NCBI GenBank assembly: GCA_023055355.1
Contig: JALJCS010000018.1
Coordinates: forward strand, 2,976,001-3,040,000
Reading direction: 5' to 3'
DNA: 64,000 nt
Source: Agelaius tricolor
Lineage: Eukaryota; Chordata; Aves; Passeriformes; Icteridae
Below the pieces are notes generated by a model. That model was not told the DNA's origin and did no database searches. It saw nothing but the letters and a program-made list of their open reading frames with translations. Below, piece by piece: positions 36,696 to 48,513 of this stretch. The stretch's first letter is position 1. Each line of letters opens with the position of its first letter. The position numbers were made by a program, and so were the translations under genes.

Positions 36696-39388
36696 CTTCA
36701 GATAATATTTACTGTCAAGGGAAGAATTGGTTTGAGGCATATTTTCTTTTAATGTTATCAGAGATTTCTGGGGAAGATGAATAGGAGAAAATGACCCACA
36801 TTCTGCAAAAGCCTCTAAATCACTGAACAGAGCACAATGCTCCTTCATGTAATTTTTGCACATGCTAAGTAGAAGAGATGCTGCAAATCTAAGGACATTC
36901 TCCCAACCTCAACCTCAGCTGAGAAGACTGGAAAATCCATCTTTCATACCCATGGTCAACTACTGGAAACTCTGCTACCTGACAGCTGCCAAAATTCAGC
37001 AGTCTGCATTTCATCCACTGTCAACAACACATGGCCAATGCAAAAGAAGAAAAAATTTTAAAAGATGGAATGTTTTGGCAAAAGGAGAGAAGAAAATTAA
37101 AAGGATCCATTCCACCATATCAAAATGCCAGGTCTGGCAACTTCTTGGTTATGGACAGAAGTTTTTCCACTCCCTATCAAGACAAGAGCAGAGATATAAA
37201 CCAGGAGAGCTTCAGAGCAGACTGACCAAGCCAGACTGATAATTGGAAACGCTGCTGTTTCACCAACACCATATGTTCAAAAGCAAGTGATCTAAGTTGT
37301 GTATGGGAGATGTCTTCACATCTGCCAGGAAGAGCACAGAGAATACCAAGGATACACAGGACTTCAGGAGCACCTGAGAGGATCCCAGGAGAGCAACCCT
37401 GGGTGACAGGTGTCTTCACAAGGTTTTCCAGTGGAATCCTCTATCCCAAGCTCTGGGAAATGAATCTCCAGCTAAGCATCTGGCGCTTTCTTCCCCTCTG
37501 ATAGGACTTGTGCTCCACAGCATCTCCATTTCCTCAGTAATAAACTTCTCCACTCAAAGTCATGACAGAGGGCCCAAGCAGTACTCCCTGCAACTCGGAG
37601 GATTACAGCTGTAGCAGCCAAACTGCCCCACCAAAACAGCTTGCACCAGCAATAAAACCCATTCTGAGCATCATCCAGGCCTTTGTACATCCCCACCTTA
37701 CCTCACAATTGGCACAAAGACCTTAGGAAGTGATGCAATTTACCCTAAACGTGCTGAGATTTTTCAGCAATCTTAGATGGAAACACCACAGAGCTACACA
37801 TTAGAGATGTTTGAAATTCTGTCATCAGAGTGACAGCTCTGATCCTGGCCCAGATGTATGTTTATTTTGAGAGAACCACACCAAATGCTGAAGCACAAGC
37901 ACAGTCAAACTGTGGGGGAGAATTTCTACAGTAACATCAGGGCTGGGCTGCTCGGCAGGGTTTGGAGTGGCCGTGCAGGTGTCAGGGTTAAGCATGACCA
38001 GGGAACACCCATTTCTACAGAGGCTGACCCTGCAAGTGCTCAGGTAGGAGATATGAGGCACACACAGATTATACCCTCTTCCTCATCACATCCTCTTGCA
38101 AATCCCACTTGACAAGCAGCAAGGAACCATCCTGGAAAAATCCACAGCTGAGGAAGCCGCTTTAGATGTGGACTCCTACACAAGGACTCCAGCAAGCTCC
38201 AGTCCTACCCTCACACAATGCATTTCTCAAAAGAGGGTAGTGGTTCATTAAACAATCTTCATCATTGCATTTCCTCTTACCAACACATTCCATACAGTAA
38301 TGATGTATCAGCACAAACCTCTTTCTGTTCTGGGAGAACTTCATCACCTCAAAGGACTTGGTGGCCATTTCAATACCACACAGCATCTCAGGGTCCACAA
38401 GGCCTCCAGCTCCAGAAACTTAGAACTTCTGCAAAGGATCCCAGGCAGGAGCACTCTGTGCCCATCCTGCCTCACAGTTTTCTCAGGGTATCCTTCATTC
38501 ATCACTCTGGGACACGAGTTCTCAAGACAACCACATCATCACTCATTCTTGTCCTAACACGTGGCCCATGCCCTTCTCAGTGAATTCCACCTTCCTCAGG
38601 CAGCTCTTCTGCTCAGGTCACATCAAAACAAACCTGGACCTAACCCTGCCACGGCCACACTCTCTTTAGTAAACATGCCACACTTTGCTATCCTTACAGA
38701 AAGGAAAAAATAACACATTAGAAAGAGTGATAGTAAAGACACTGCTTCCTTTCCTACTTTCTTAATGAGCCCGATGGTGGAACCTAAATGCAGAATTGTT
38801 GTTTCCACGGGGAGTCAAATAGCTGACATGCCAAGTGTAATTTTGTGTCACATCTCAGGCAAGGAAAATAAAAGAGGACAGTTTTCAATAACAATCCTGA
38901 CCTAATACCAACATAGTCAGAAGTCAGCAAAGGCATTAAGTCAAAACAACGTGACTGGGGGACTGTCACCACCAAGGCTCGTCTTGAATTCCTGCACCAA
39001 GCTAGCATTGAAACCCTTCATGCAAAAATGTAACAAAGTTGCCTGCAAAGCTGGCACCTCGGGGTACCTCTCAGAGCAACAGGCAGTGATTTCATTCCTG
39101 AGTAAAACTCCTGCCCAGCACAGCGAGACTCACCTGCGGATGGTAATTGCTCTGGGGTGCCATAAAAACTTAATTCTGCTTCCACGCACCAAGAACTTGC
39201 AAAACCAGGCAAGGAAAGGCCGACGATGGAAATGTCCCTCTAACATCCTTAAACACCCACTGCCCTAAGGCTGCGGGGGCGCGACCTCCGTAGAAGCAAG
39301 AACGACCCAGGGGGCGGGAGAGAATGAATGGAGGGGAAAAGAGGCGGAGAAGATAAGAGCGAGATGCGAACAAGGCATTGCCACTGAC

Positions 39389-41884
39389 CGTGTCGAGGAG
39401 AGCGGAGGGCTCTGGCTGCGTGTCCTTGGCTGCAGGGCCGGGCGGCGGCGGAGGGAAGTTGGGGCTGAAAACCATGAGGTCGCTCTTGGCAGCGCCGTCC
39501 GCCACGCACAGGCTGCGGCTGTGGCGCTGCGAGTAGGACCAGCTGCCCACTTCGCTGGCGCACACGAGCGTCGTGGGCCCGGGCCCCGAGAGCACGGCCG
39601 CCCGCGGCGCCCAGCGCGACGCCCCGTACAGCACCACGGCCAGCAGGAAGAGGCTGGACACGGCGCAGATGGCCACCACCAGCCACACGTTGGTGGCCGC
39701 GCTCGCCGCGCCGGGCCCCACCTCCGCGCCCGCCGCCGAGCGCGACACCGCCGACGACGACGACGCCGCCGAGGATCCCGCGGCCAGCGCCGCCTCGGCG
39801 GCCTCGAGCAGCGACACGCTGAGCGTGGCCGTGGCCGAGCGCGCCGGCTCGCCGTGGTCGCGCACGACGATCAGCAGCCTCTGGCGAGGCCCGTCCGCCT
39901 CGTCCAGCGCCCGCGCCGTGCTCACCTCGCCGCTGTAGAGCCCCACGCGGAACGGGCCCTTGCCCCGCGGCTCGCACAGCTCGTAGCGCAGCCACGCGTT
40001 GTAGCCCGAGTCGGCGTCCACGGCGCGGATCTTGGCCACCACCTGCCCCGCCGGCGCCCCCCACGCCGCCCACGCCCACAGCGTGCCCGACTCCGAGCCC
40101 GCCCCCGCCAGCGCCGCCGCCTCCGCCTCCGCTGCCGAGCCCGCGGCCGGCAGCAGCGCCGGCGCGTTGTCGTTCTCGTCCAGCACGAACAGCTGCACCG
40201 TGGCGTTGCCGCTCAGCGCCGGCTCCCCCGCGTCCACCGCGCGCACCTCGAACTGCAGCACCTGCAGCTCCTCGTAGTCCAAGGGCTGCAGCGCCCACAG
40301 GCGCCCGCTCTCCGCGTCCACCGACACGTAGCTCGACGCCGGACGCCACCCCATGCCACCCGACGACGGCGACGACGACCCCGCGGCCCCGCCACCTACG
40401 CCCAGGCCGCCGTCCCACACCGAGTAGCTGACGCGCCCGTTGGCCGCCTCGTCCGGGTCCCGCGCCCACAGCCGCGCCAGCTCCGCGCCCGCCGCGTTGT
40501 TCTCCCGCGCCAGCACCGTGTACACGGCCTGCGCGAACAAGGGCGCGTTGTCGTTCACGTCCGACACCGGCACCCGCAGCCCGCGCCTGGCGCGCAGCGC
40601 CGGCGCCCCGCCGTCCTCCGCACGCACCTCCACCTCGTACTCCGACACCCGCTCCCGGTCCAGCGCCTCGCGCAGCACCAGCGAGTACGAGCCCAAGAAC
40701 GTCGCCTCCAGACCGAACGGCGACGCCGGCCACACCCAGCACCGCACGCGACCGTTCTCCCCCGAGTCCCGGTCCGACACGCTCAGCAGGGCCACCACCG
40801 TCCCCACCGACGCGTCCTCCGCCACCGGCACCGACAGCGACGTCACCCACACCTCCGGCGCGTTGTCGTTCACGTCCAGCACTTCAAGCACCACCTTGCA
40901 GTGACCCGACAGTGGAGGGTTTCCCTGATCTGTAGCATCCACTTGCAGGCGGTAGAGACTAACATCCTCAAAGTCTAATTTACTCCTGAGACGAATCTCT
41001 CCAGTTTTTCTGTCAATTGCGAAAACGCCTTTTCCATCCTGAGGAAACAAAGTCTCGAGAGAATACGAGATATTACTGTTTGAACCTTCATCTAAATCCA
41101 TGGCATTTAGTTTAATTACTAAGGTGCCCTGTTCTGCATTTTCTGGCAGCTGCACTTTATACACAGACTGATTGAACTGGGGCGCGTTGTCGTTTGCATC
41201 CAGCACCGAGATCACCAGCTCCATTGTCCCCGTCAGAGACGGCCGGCCCCCGTCAGTCGCCGTCAGCACCAACCGATGCACGGGAATCGTCTCGCGGTCC
41301 AGAGATTTCCTGAGCACCAGGAATAAGGACTCACCGTCCTCCTCCGTTTTTTGTAAATCCAGAGAGAAATGCTCGCTGGGGCTGAGTGCGTAGGTGAGCT
41401 GCGCGTTGGCTCCGATATCCGCATCCGACGCGCCCTCCAGCGGGAAACGAGACCCCGGCACAGACAGTTCCGCGATGCTGAGGTTTTTCCGGGCGGCGGG
41501 GAAGACGGGGGCATTGTCGTTGATGTCGGTGACCTCCAGCTGCACATGGAAGACGCGCAGCGGCCGCTCCAGCAGCACCTCCAGGCGCAGCGCGCACGGC
41601 GCGCTCTTGCCGCACAGCTCCTCCCGGTCGAGCCGCGAGCTCACCAGCAGCGCGCCGCTCGCCCCGCTCACCTCCACGCTCGCCCGCCGGCCCTGCGCCA
41701 CCAGCCGCAGCCGCCGCGCCTCCGCCTCGCCCGCCTCCAGGCCCAGGTCCTGCGCCAGACGGCCCACCACCGTGCCGGCCTTGGCTTCCTCCGGCACCGA
41801 GTAGCGCACCTGCCCGCCCGACAGCGCCCAGGCCGCCTGCAGCACCAGCACCCGCACCAGCGCCGCACAACAACGCTCGCCCAT
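39389..41884 (-). CDS. PCDHA: Protocadherin alpha variable exon E41
   Basis: Encodes 832 residues. EC2 reads AELSVPGSRF and SLDLQKTEEDGESLF. EC3 is AT-richer and private (NISYSLETLFPQDGKGVF; RSKLDFEDVSLYRL). The EC5 loop is the only one with a proline inside the serine run (GSSSPSSGG). The conserved blocks are mosaic: it shares AEAEAAA in EC6 with E28 and E35, but GAEVGPG before the membrane with E47. It ends LLDT before GTCAGT at 39388, phase 0. The start is MGERCC at 41884 with A at -3 and G at +4. Its 5' flank matches that of E54 almost base for base, while the 3' flank matches that of E35, so the unit's flanks have different histories. Confidence 0.95.
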
Positions 41885-42190
41885 CCTTCCTGCCGCTCTG
41901 CCCGCCGCCGCCGCCGCTCTGCCTGCCGGCCCCGGCCCGGGCCCCGCACGGCTCCCCGCCGCCGCCCGGACGCGCCGCCTCTGCTGCCCGGCCCGAGCCG
42001 CCCCCCCGCGCTCACAGCCGGGCTCTCAGCCGCACCGGGGCGGAGCCGCCCACACCGAGCCGTTCCTGAGCCTGCAGCGACACCGTGCGCTCCTCCGCCG
42101 CCTCGCACGCTCCGCGACAGCGCCTGTGCCTCCGCTCCGTCATGGCCACCTCCTCTGCTGTTTCTTCTTACCGTGCTCCTTTTATATTTT
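41885..42190 (-). promoter_or_regulatory. PCDHA: E41 promoter: TATA-like, CGCT block, CTCF-like motif
   Basis: TATAAAAGG on the minus strand at 42178-42186, ACAGCAGAGGAGG at 42149-42161 and the CGCT core at 42119-42122, about 235 bp from the ATG. One change next to the core (CGCGGA for CACGGA) adds a CpG. Confidence 0.55.
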
Positions 42191-42385
42191 AGCCTTTGGA
42201 CTTTTCCCGCTGCTCTCTTTTTACCCCTTCTGCTATCTCGCCAGCCGCCTCCAGCGCCGCACAGCACACAAAAGTATTCGAATCCACCAACTCTAATTTC
42301 GTGGTATCAGAGCTGGAATGCAGATCTGTAACCGAGGCACAGCCTGTTGACAATCAGCTCCGGACAGCACTTTGAGGCAACGTCA

Positions 42386-42545
42386 GCGAGTAATCCTGAT
42401 TTTAAATTTCTTCTCTTTGTCATCTTCCATTCTTGATTCTCTCCTTGTGCCATTCTTTCGTAGCATGTTCTTTCTATTTTTCTTTCCCTTCTTCCTTTCC
42501 TTCTTTTTTCTCTCCTTTGTCAGCTTCTTCCCTTTTCGTGTATAG
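42386..42545 (+). other. Candidate antisense mini-intron with GC donor, E41 unit
   Basis: At 42386 the plus strand reads GTCA|GCGAGT, where the E54 paralogue reads GTCA|GTGAGT; the acceptor TTTTCGTGTATAG ends at 42545. The pair is 160 bp apart with a T/C-rich interior. The single T-to-C change would make it a rare GC-AG intron or a dead donor. Confidence 0.35.
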
Positions 42546-45171
42546 TGATAGTGTCCGTGACTTGCCAGTCAACTCATTTATAGATTGTCCTTTCTCTCTC
42601 TCTTCTTCTACTACTTTCTTCTTTCCTTCTTTTTCTCTATATCCATCTTTCCTTCCTTCAATACACTCTTCTTGCTTTCAATTTTCTTCCATTTCCACCT
42701 TCCGTTCACTTTTCCCTTACCAAGAAGGGAATTGCCTTACCATCTCTTCAACATTCTTGACATGGTGTAGTGACACATTCTTTGGACAAAGCTGTCATTC
42801 CTCTTCCCTTTTGACTGCAAGGAAGTGTTCAGACAAGGCATGGCAGCATGCTCCAAATTTCAAAAAGCTTCTCATTGACTAACAATGTACCACATCAAAA
42901 CCAAGTAATTAAAGGCATGCAGGGCAGATGTCTTCACAAGCAGCAATACCAGAAAGAACAACAGTACCCTAAGAGATGCAGAACTTCTGGAGGTCCTGAC
43001 AGGATTCCAGGAGAGCAGCACTGTGTCATGGGTCATCCTCATGATATTCTACTGTGATTCTGTATCTTACACCCTGGGAACTGGGATCTCTACAGTTAAG
43101 CAGACATTCTCTACTCCCTCCCCAAACCCCAAAGATGTACTCAAATTCTCTCCTTTCCCTCATGCCTGGCACAAATATACAGCGCGCTGCAAATGCATTC
43201 TGTGCCTCTTTGACTTTTCCCTCATGCCAGGATGCTTTGTGCCTTTTCAGCAATAGCACATACAAACCACGTTCTTAAACATGCTGTAATTGGAGTAGTG
43301 AACAGTACTGACCCCAATCCCCACAGATCATCTTCTTCAAGAGATCACACCAAAAGCACAAGTACACTCAAAATGTTAACCGGATGAGAGAATTTCAAGA
43401 ATAGAAAACCTGAGTTGGGCTGCTCTGTAGATGTGGAGGATTGGTGTGTACATCCAGACACCAGAATAAGCCATGTGTGATAACAGGAGTCACCATCTTA
43501 AGCCAGACTGACCGTGCAAGACCACAAGAAAGGGAAGAACACCACCAAATTAACCCCATCTCTTCAACTGCCCTTAAAAATCAGCTCTGAAGAGATGAAG
43601 CAAAGATCCACCATGGCAAGAGCTGTGGAAGCTGCTATAAATGCTCTACAATACACATGGGAAGCAGTTTGTAGTGCCACCCTCCCACAACAACACCACC
43701 AAAACAGCAGCAAAAATGTTCATCAGTCTGCATGTTCCCAGCTGTTACCCCACATATTCACGGTGTCAGGCTAGAGGCAGTACAAGGAACAGTCTCTGAT
43801 GGAGATACTCATAACCTCAAAGGACTCCATGGCCATTTCAATACCATGTATTATCTCAAGATAAAGAAGGTCTGCAACACCAGATGCTTGGAACAATGGA
43901 AACGATCCTGGGCAGAAACACTCTGGGCCCATCCTGACTCCTGCTTTCCTCTAAGCATCCTCCATTCCATTCCCCACTCTGGAGCAATTATTCTCCAGAC
44001 GAGGATATAATTCCCATTCCAGTCCTCCTATATGACCCATTGTCTCACAAATTATTTCAGGTTCCCTCAGAGGAGGCTTCCCAGTGTTCAAGGTCACGTT
44101 TCAAACCAGGACATGGCCAGGACCTGCTCAGTGTCACTGCCGCATTCACCTCTGTGACAAAGCACAATTTCCTTTCCTACATCAGGGGACAATTCGACTT
44201 CAGCTCACCCTTCCCAGCAATGAGAGTACTGTGAAATCCACACAGATGGCATCACATACATGGTCTAGCAGACTCTGCAGGTGCATCTTGAGCTCTGGTT
44301 GTGAGACCTGAGACCAATATTTACTGGAGCAGTCATGCTGGGACAGCTCTTGTGGCAATGGACACTGATGTCATGCTGAGAGAGACCAAGCAACACAGTA
44401 ATGAACTCACCAATACAGTGGCTATGTACTGTGCAGAAGAAATTTTTTGTTGTCATTGTTGTTTAGAAGAGGATTTACAAGGAACTTTTAAAAGCATTCC
44501 AAATGTAAATACTGAAAAAACACACCAAAGAAAGGTCAGTGTCCATCAAGTCACCTGTTCATCCAGGAATGCAAATTAACAACTACACCTAACAAAAACT
44601 GGGAGGCCAAAAAACTATGAAAAGGCCACAAAGCCTTCCTAGTTTCCATAATGACAGGAGGACAGAAGTCCAAATGGTCACATAGCCTTGCATCTCTTGT
44701 AGAGAAGAAATGCCAGAACATGACACCAGAGAAGAAACCACACATGACACCACCACGGTCAGCAGTCAGCAAAAGCAATGAGGAGATACAAAGAGCCTGG
44801 CAGACGGTCAACACCACAGCAAGCTCGAGTGGAAAACCTACACAACCAGAAAAAAGGAAGGCTGTCTCCAAAACTGAAGCCTCGAGGCATCACAGGACAA
44901 CTCTCATCACAATCAGCAGTCATTTCATTCTAGGGAAGAACAATTCATATCAACAGCTACAAATTTCAAGCGCGTACCATAAAGGGTTACAGAGATACCC
45001 ACCCTCTTCAAGGACGAGGCAGCAAATACCAAGGGCCAATTAACACATCTAAGCACCCATCCCCTTCAGGCGGCGGGGGCAGAGCCCGGTTAATACGAGA
45101 AACAGTTTGGCAAACGAGAGACAAGGGGCAAAGGGGGAGAGAATAGAGGCGAACAAGGCAGGGCCACTGAC

Positions 45172-47670
45172 CGTGTCGAGGAGAGCGGAGGGCTCTGGCT
45201 GCGTGTCCTTGGCTGCAGGGCCGGGCGGCGGCGGAGGGAAGTTGGGGCTGAAAACCATGAGGTCGCTCTTGGCAGCGCCGTCCGCCACGCACAGGCTGCG
45301 GCTGTGGCGCTGCGAGTAGGACCAGCTGCCCACTTCGCTGGCGCACACGAGCGTCGTGGGCCCGGGCCCCGAGAGCACGGCCGCCCGCGGCGCCCAGCGC
45401 GACGCCCCGTACAGCACCACGGCCAGCAGGAAGAGGCTGGACACGGCGCAGATGGCCACCACCAGCCACACGTTGGTGGCCGCGCTCGCCGCGCCGGGCC
45501 CCACCTCCGCGCCCGCCGCCGAGCGCGACACCGCCGACGACGACGACGCCGCCGAGGATCCCGCGGCCAGCGCCGCCTCGGCGGCCTCGAGCAGCGACAC
45601 GCTGAGCGTGGCCGTGGCCGAGCGCGCCGGCTCGCCGTGGTCGCGCACGACGATCAGCAGCCTCTGGCGAGGCCCGTCCGCCTCGTCCAGCGCCCGCGCC
45701 GTGCTCACCTCGCCGCTGTAGAGCCCCACGCGGAACGGGCCCTTGCCCCGCGGCTCGCACAGCTCGTAGCGCAGCCACGCGTTGTAGCCCGAGTCGGCGT
45801 CCACGGCGCGGATCTTGGCCACCACCTGCCCCGCCGGCGCCCCCCACGCCGCCCACGCCCACAGCGTGCCCGACTCCGAGCCCGCCCCCGCCAGCGCCGC
45901 CGCCGCCGCCTCCGCTGCCGAGCCCGCGGCCGGCAGCAGCGCCGGCGCGTTGTCGTTCTCGTCCAGCACGAACAGCTGCACCGTGGCGTTGCCGCTCAGC
46001 GCCGGCTCCCCCGCGTCCACCGCGCGCACCTCGAACTGCAGCACCTGCAGCTCCTCGTAGTCCAAGGGCTGCAGCGCCCACAGGCGCCCGCTCTCCGCGT
46101 CCACCGACACGTAGCTCGACGCCGGACGCCACCCCATGCCACCCGACGACGACGACGACCCCGCCGCCCCGCCCACGCCCACGCCCAGGCCGCCGTCCCA
46201 CACCGAGTAGCTGACGCGCCCGTTGGCCGCCTCGTCCGGGTCCCGCGCCCACAGCCGCGCCAGCTCCGCGCCCGCCGCGTTGTTCTCCCGCGCCAGCACC
46301 GTGTACACGGCCTGCGCGAACAAGGGCGCGTTGTCGTTCACGTCCGACACCGGCACCCGCAGCCCGCGCCTGGCGCGCAGCGCCGGCGCCCCGCCGTCCT
46401 CCGCACGCACCTCCACCTCGTACTCCGACACCCGCTCCCGGTCCAGCGCCTCGCGCAGCACCAGCGAGTACGAGCCCAAGAACGTCGCCTCCAGACCGAA
46501 CGGCGACGCCGGCCACACCCAGCACCGCACGCGACCGTTCTCCCCCGAGTCCCGGTCCGACACGCTCAGCAGGGCCACCACCGTCCCCAACGACGCGTCC
46601 TCCGCCACCGGCACCGACAGCGACGTCACCCACACCTCCGGAGCGTTGTCGTTCACGTCCACCACCTCCAGTTCCACGCTACAGTGACCCGACAGCGGGG
46701 GCGTCCCTTTATCCGTCGCTTCGATCTCCAGGTCATATGACTGAGTGTCCTCGAAATCTAGTTCCCCGGCAGTCCGTATTTCCCCAGACTTTTCGTCAAT
46801 TTTAAAAATGTCCTGAAATTTGGCCGAAACTGCGTCGCTAAAAGAATAATATATTTCTTGATTAATTCCCTCATCCTTGTCGGTCGCTGTTAGCTGGAAA
46901 AACACAGTTCCCGGGGCCGTATTTTCCGGCAGCTGCACTTTATACACAGACTGGTTGAACTGGGGTGCATTGTCGTTCACATCCAGCACGGAGATCACCA
47001 GCTCCATTGTCCCCGTCAGAGACGGCCGGCCCCCGTCAGTCGCCGTCAGCACCAACCGGTGCACGGGAATCGTCTCACGGTCCAGGGGTTTCGTTAATAC
47101 GAGCAGTACGGAGACTTTATTTTCGTCTTTGGATTTCACTTCCAAAGAGAAATGCTCGCTGGGGCTGAGTGTGTACGTGAGCTGCGCGTTCGCTCCGATA
47201 TCCGCATCCGACGCGCCCTCCAGCGGGAAACGAGACCCTGGCAGAGTGGTCAGTTCCGCCATACTGAGTTTTTTCCGGGCGGCGGGGAAGACGGGGGCGT
47301 TGTCGTTGATGTCGGTGACCTCCAGCTGCACATGGAAGACGCGCAGCGGCCGCTCCAGCAGCACCTCCAGGCGCAGCGCGCACGGCGCGCTCTTGCCGCA
47401 CAGCTCCTCCCGGTCGAGCCGCGAGCTCACCAGCAGCGCGCCGCTCGCCCCGCTCACCTCCACGCTCGCTCGCCGGCCCTGCGCCACCAGCCGCAGCCGC
47501 CGCGCCTCCGCCTCGCCCGCCTCCAGGCCCAGGTCCTGCGCCAGACGGCCCACCACCGTGCCGGCCTTGGCTTCCTCCGGCACCGAGTAGCGCACCTGCC
47601 CGCCCGACAGCGCCCAGGCCGCCTGCAGCACCAGCACCCGCACCAGCGCCGCACAACAACGCTCGCCCAT
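45172..47670 (-). CDS. PCDHA: Protocadherin alpha variable exon E47
   Basis: Encodes 833 residues. Private features: the EC1-EC2 junction reads AARKKLSMAEL, EC2 has SLEVKSKDENKVSVLL, and EC3 has QLTATDKDEGINQEIYYSF followed by SAKFQDIFKIDEKSGEI, the last resembling the EC3 type of E22. EC4 carries DASLGT, shared only with E54. The EC5 loop is GVGVGGAAGSSSSS and the pre-membrane segment GAEVGPG as in E41. The exon ends LLDT before GTCAGT at 45171, phase 0. Its read-through sequence beyond the donor (SPFAPCLSFAKLF) is shared with E60, not with its neighbours. The start is MGERCC. The frame stays open upstream to MSAGG, which lacks a signal peptide. Confidence 0.95.
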
Positions 47671-47960
47671 CCTTCCTGCCGCTCTGCCCGCCGCCGCCGC
47701 CGCTCTGCCTGCCGGCCCCGGCCCGGGCCCCGCACGGCTCCCCGCCGCCGCCCGGACGCGCCGCCTCTGCTGCCCGGCCCGAGCCGCCCCCCCCGCGCTC
47801 ACAGCCGGGCTCTCCGCCGCACCGGGGCGGAGCCGCCCACACCGAGCCGTTCCTGAGCCTGCAGCGACACCGTGCGCTGCTCCGCCGCCTCACACGCTCC
47901 GTGACAGCGCCTGTGCCTCCGCTCCATTAAGACCATCTCTTCTGCTTTTTCGTGTTACGC
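47671..47960 (-). promoter_or_regulatory. PCDHA: E47 promoter: CGCT block kept, CTCF-like part lost
   Basis: The 5' UTR block and the CGCT core (47906-47909) are kept, but homology to the other promoters breaks at about 47925. There 'ccgtcatggccacctcctctgctg' is replaced by 'ccattaagaccatctcttctgct'. The CTCF-like motif is degraded and the TATA-like TATAAAAGG is absent. Confidence 0.5.
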
Positions 47961-48355
47961 TGCTCCTCTTTCTTTTATTGTTTTTCCTAATCGCCTACTG
48001 TGTTCTTGTAAGTATTTCTTTCTTCTTTCTCGTCTGAATTTCTTCCCATATATTTCTTTTTTCCTCCAATTTTCTGTATTGAATAATTTTTATTTTCCCT
48101 TCTCTTTTCTGCCTCTTTGCCTCTTTCTGCTCTTTTATACTTTTCTTTCTTCTTTCTTCCCCGTTCCTTCTTTCTCCATCTTCCTCTCGTCTTCACCCTC
48201 GCTGGCAGGTCTCCAGCCGCTTCCGGCGCCCCTTCTGAGACCATCAAAGCCAGAGTGATCAGCGATAATTACGGAGCACCAGGTCCAGAAAGTGCTGCTC
48301 TCACCAGGGGTGAGGCTGTTAGGGACCAGCTCTGTTCAGCCTCGAGAGAAACTCG

Positions 48356-48513
48356 GTGAGTGCTGGTCCTTTATAGTGTCTTCTGTTCTTTTTGCCCACT
48401 TGCTTCCTTGGTTCGCACTTGCATGGATTCCCTCCTTTCTTTTTATTGTTCATCTTTATCTCCTTATGCTGTTTTCTTTACTTCTTGCCTTTTCTGTCTT
48501 TTATATTTTCTAG
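48356..48513 (+). other. Candidate antisense mini-intron, E47 unit
   Basis: Plus-strand CTCG|GTGAGT at 48356 and CTTTTATATTTTCTAG ending at 48513, 158 bp apart with a T/C-rich interior. A further acceptor-like TGTCTACAG ends near 48632. The flanking sequence is clearly diverged from the E28/E35 and E41/E54 versions, so this is a separate line of support. Confidence 0.45.

Larger units (their letters stand above)
35017..39388. repeat. Spacer duplication A, copy 2 (E41-E35 spacer)
   Basis: The partner of 28109-32532. No gene is present. It includes the conserved 21-nt segment at 36675-36695 and a minus-strand CAG|GTGAGT at 39134 that has a twin at 32278. Both of these donors lie past the in-frame stop of the upstream exon. 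Confidence 0.9.
41885..45171. repeat. Spacer duplication B, copy 1 (E47-E41 spacer)
   Basis: Aligns with 54295-57579 at an offset of about 12.41 kb and is almost identical. Over 42421-43260 I see only a few mismatches. Differences cluster at 43733-43790 against 56143-56200. No gene is present. The short frames in it are duplicated intact in the partner only because the DNA is. Confidence 0.95.
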
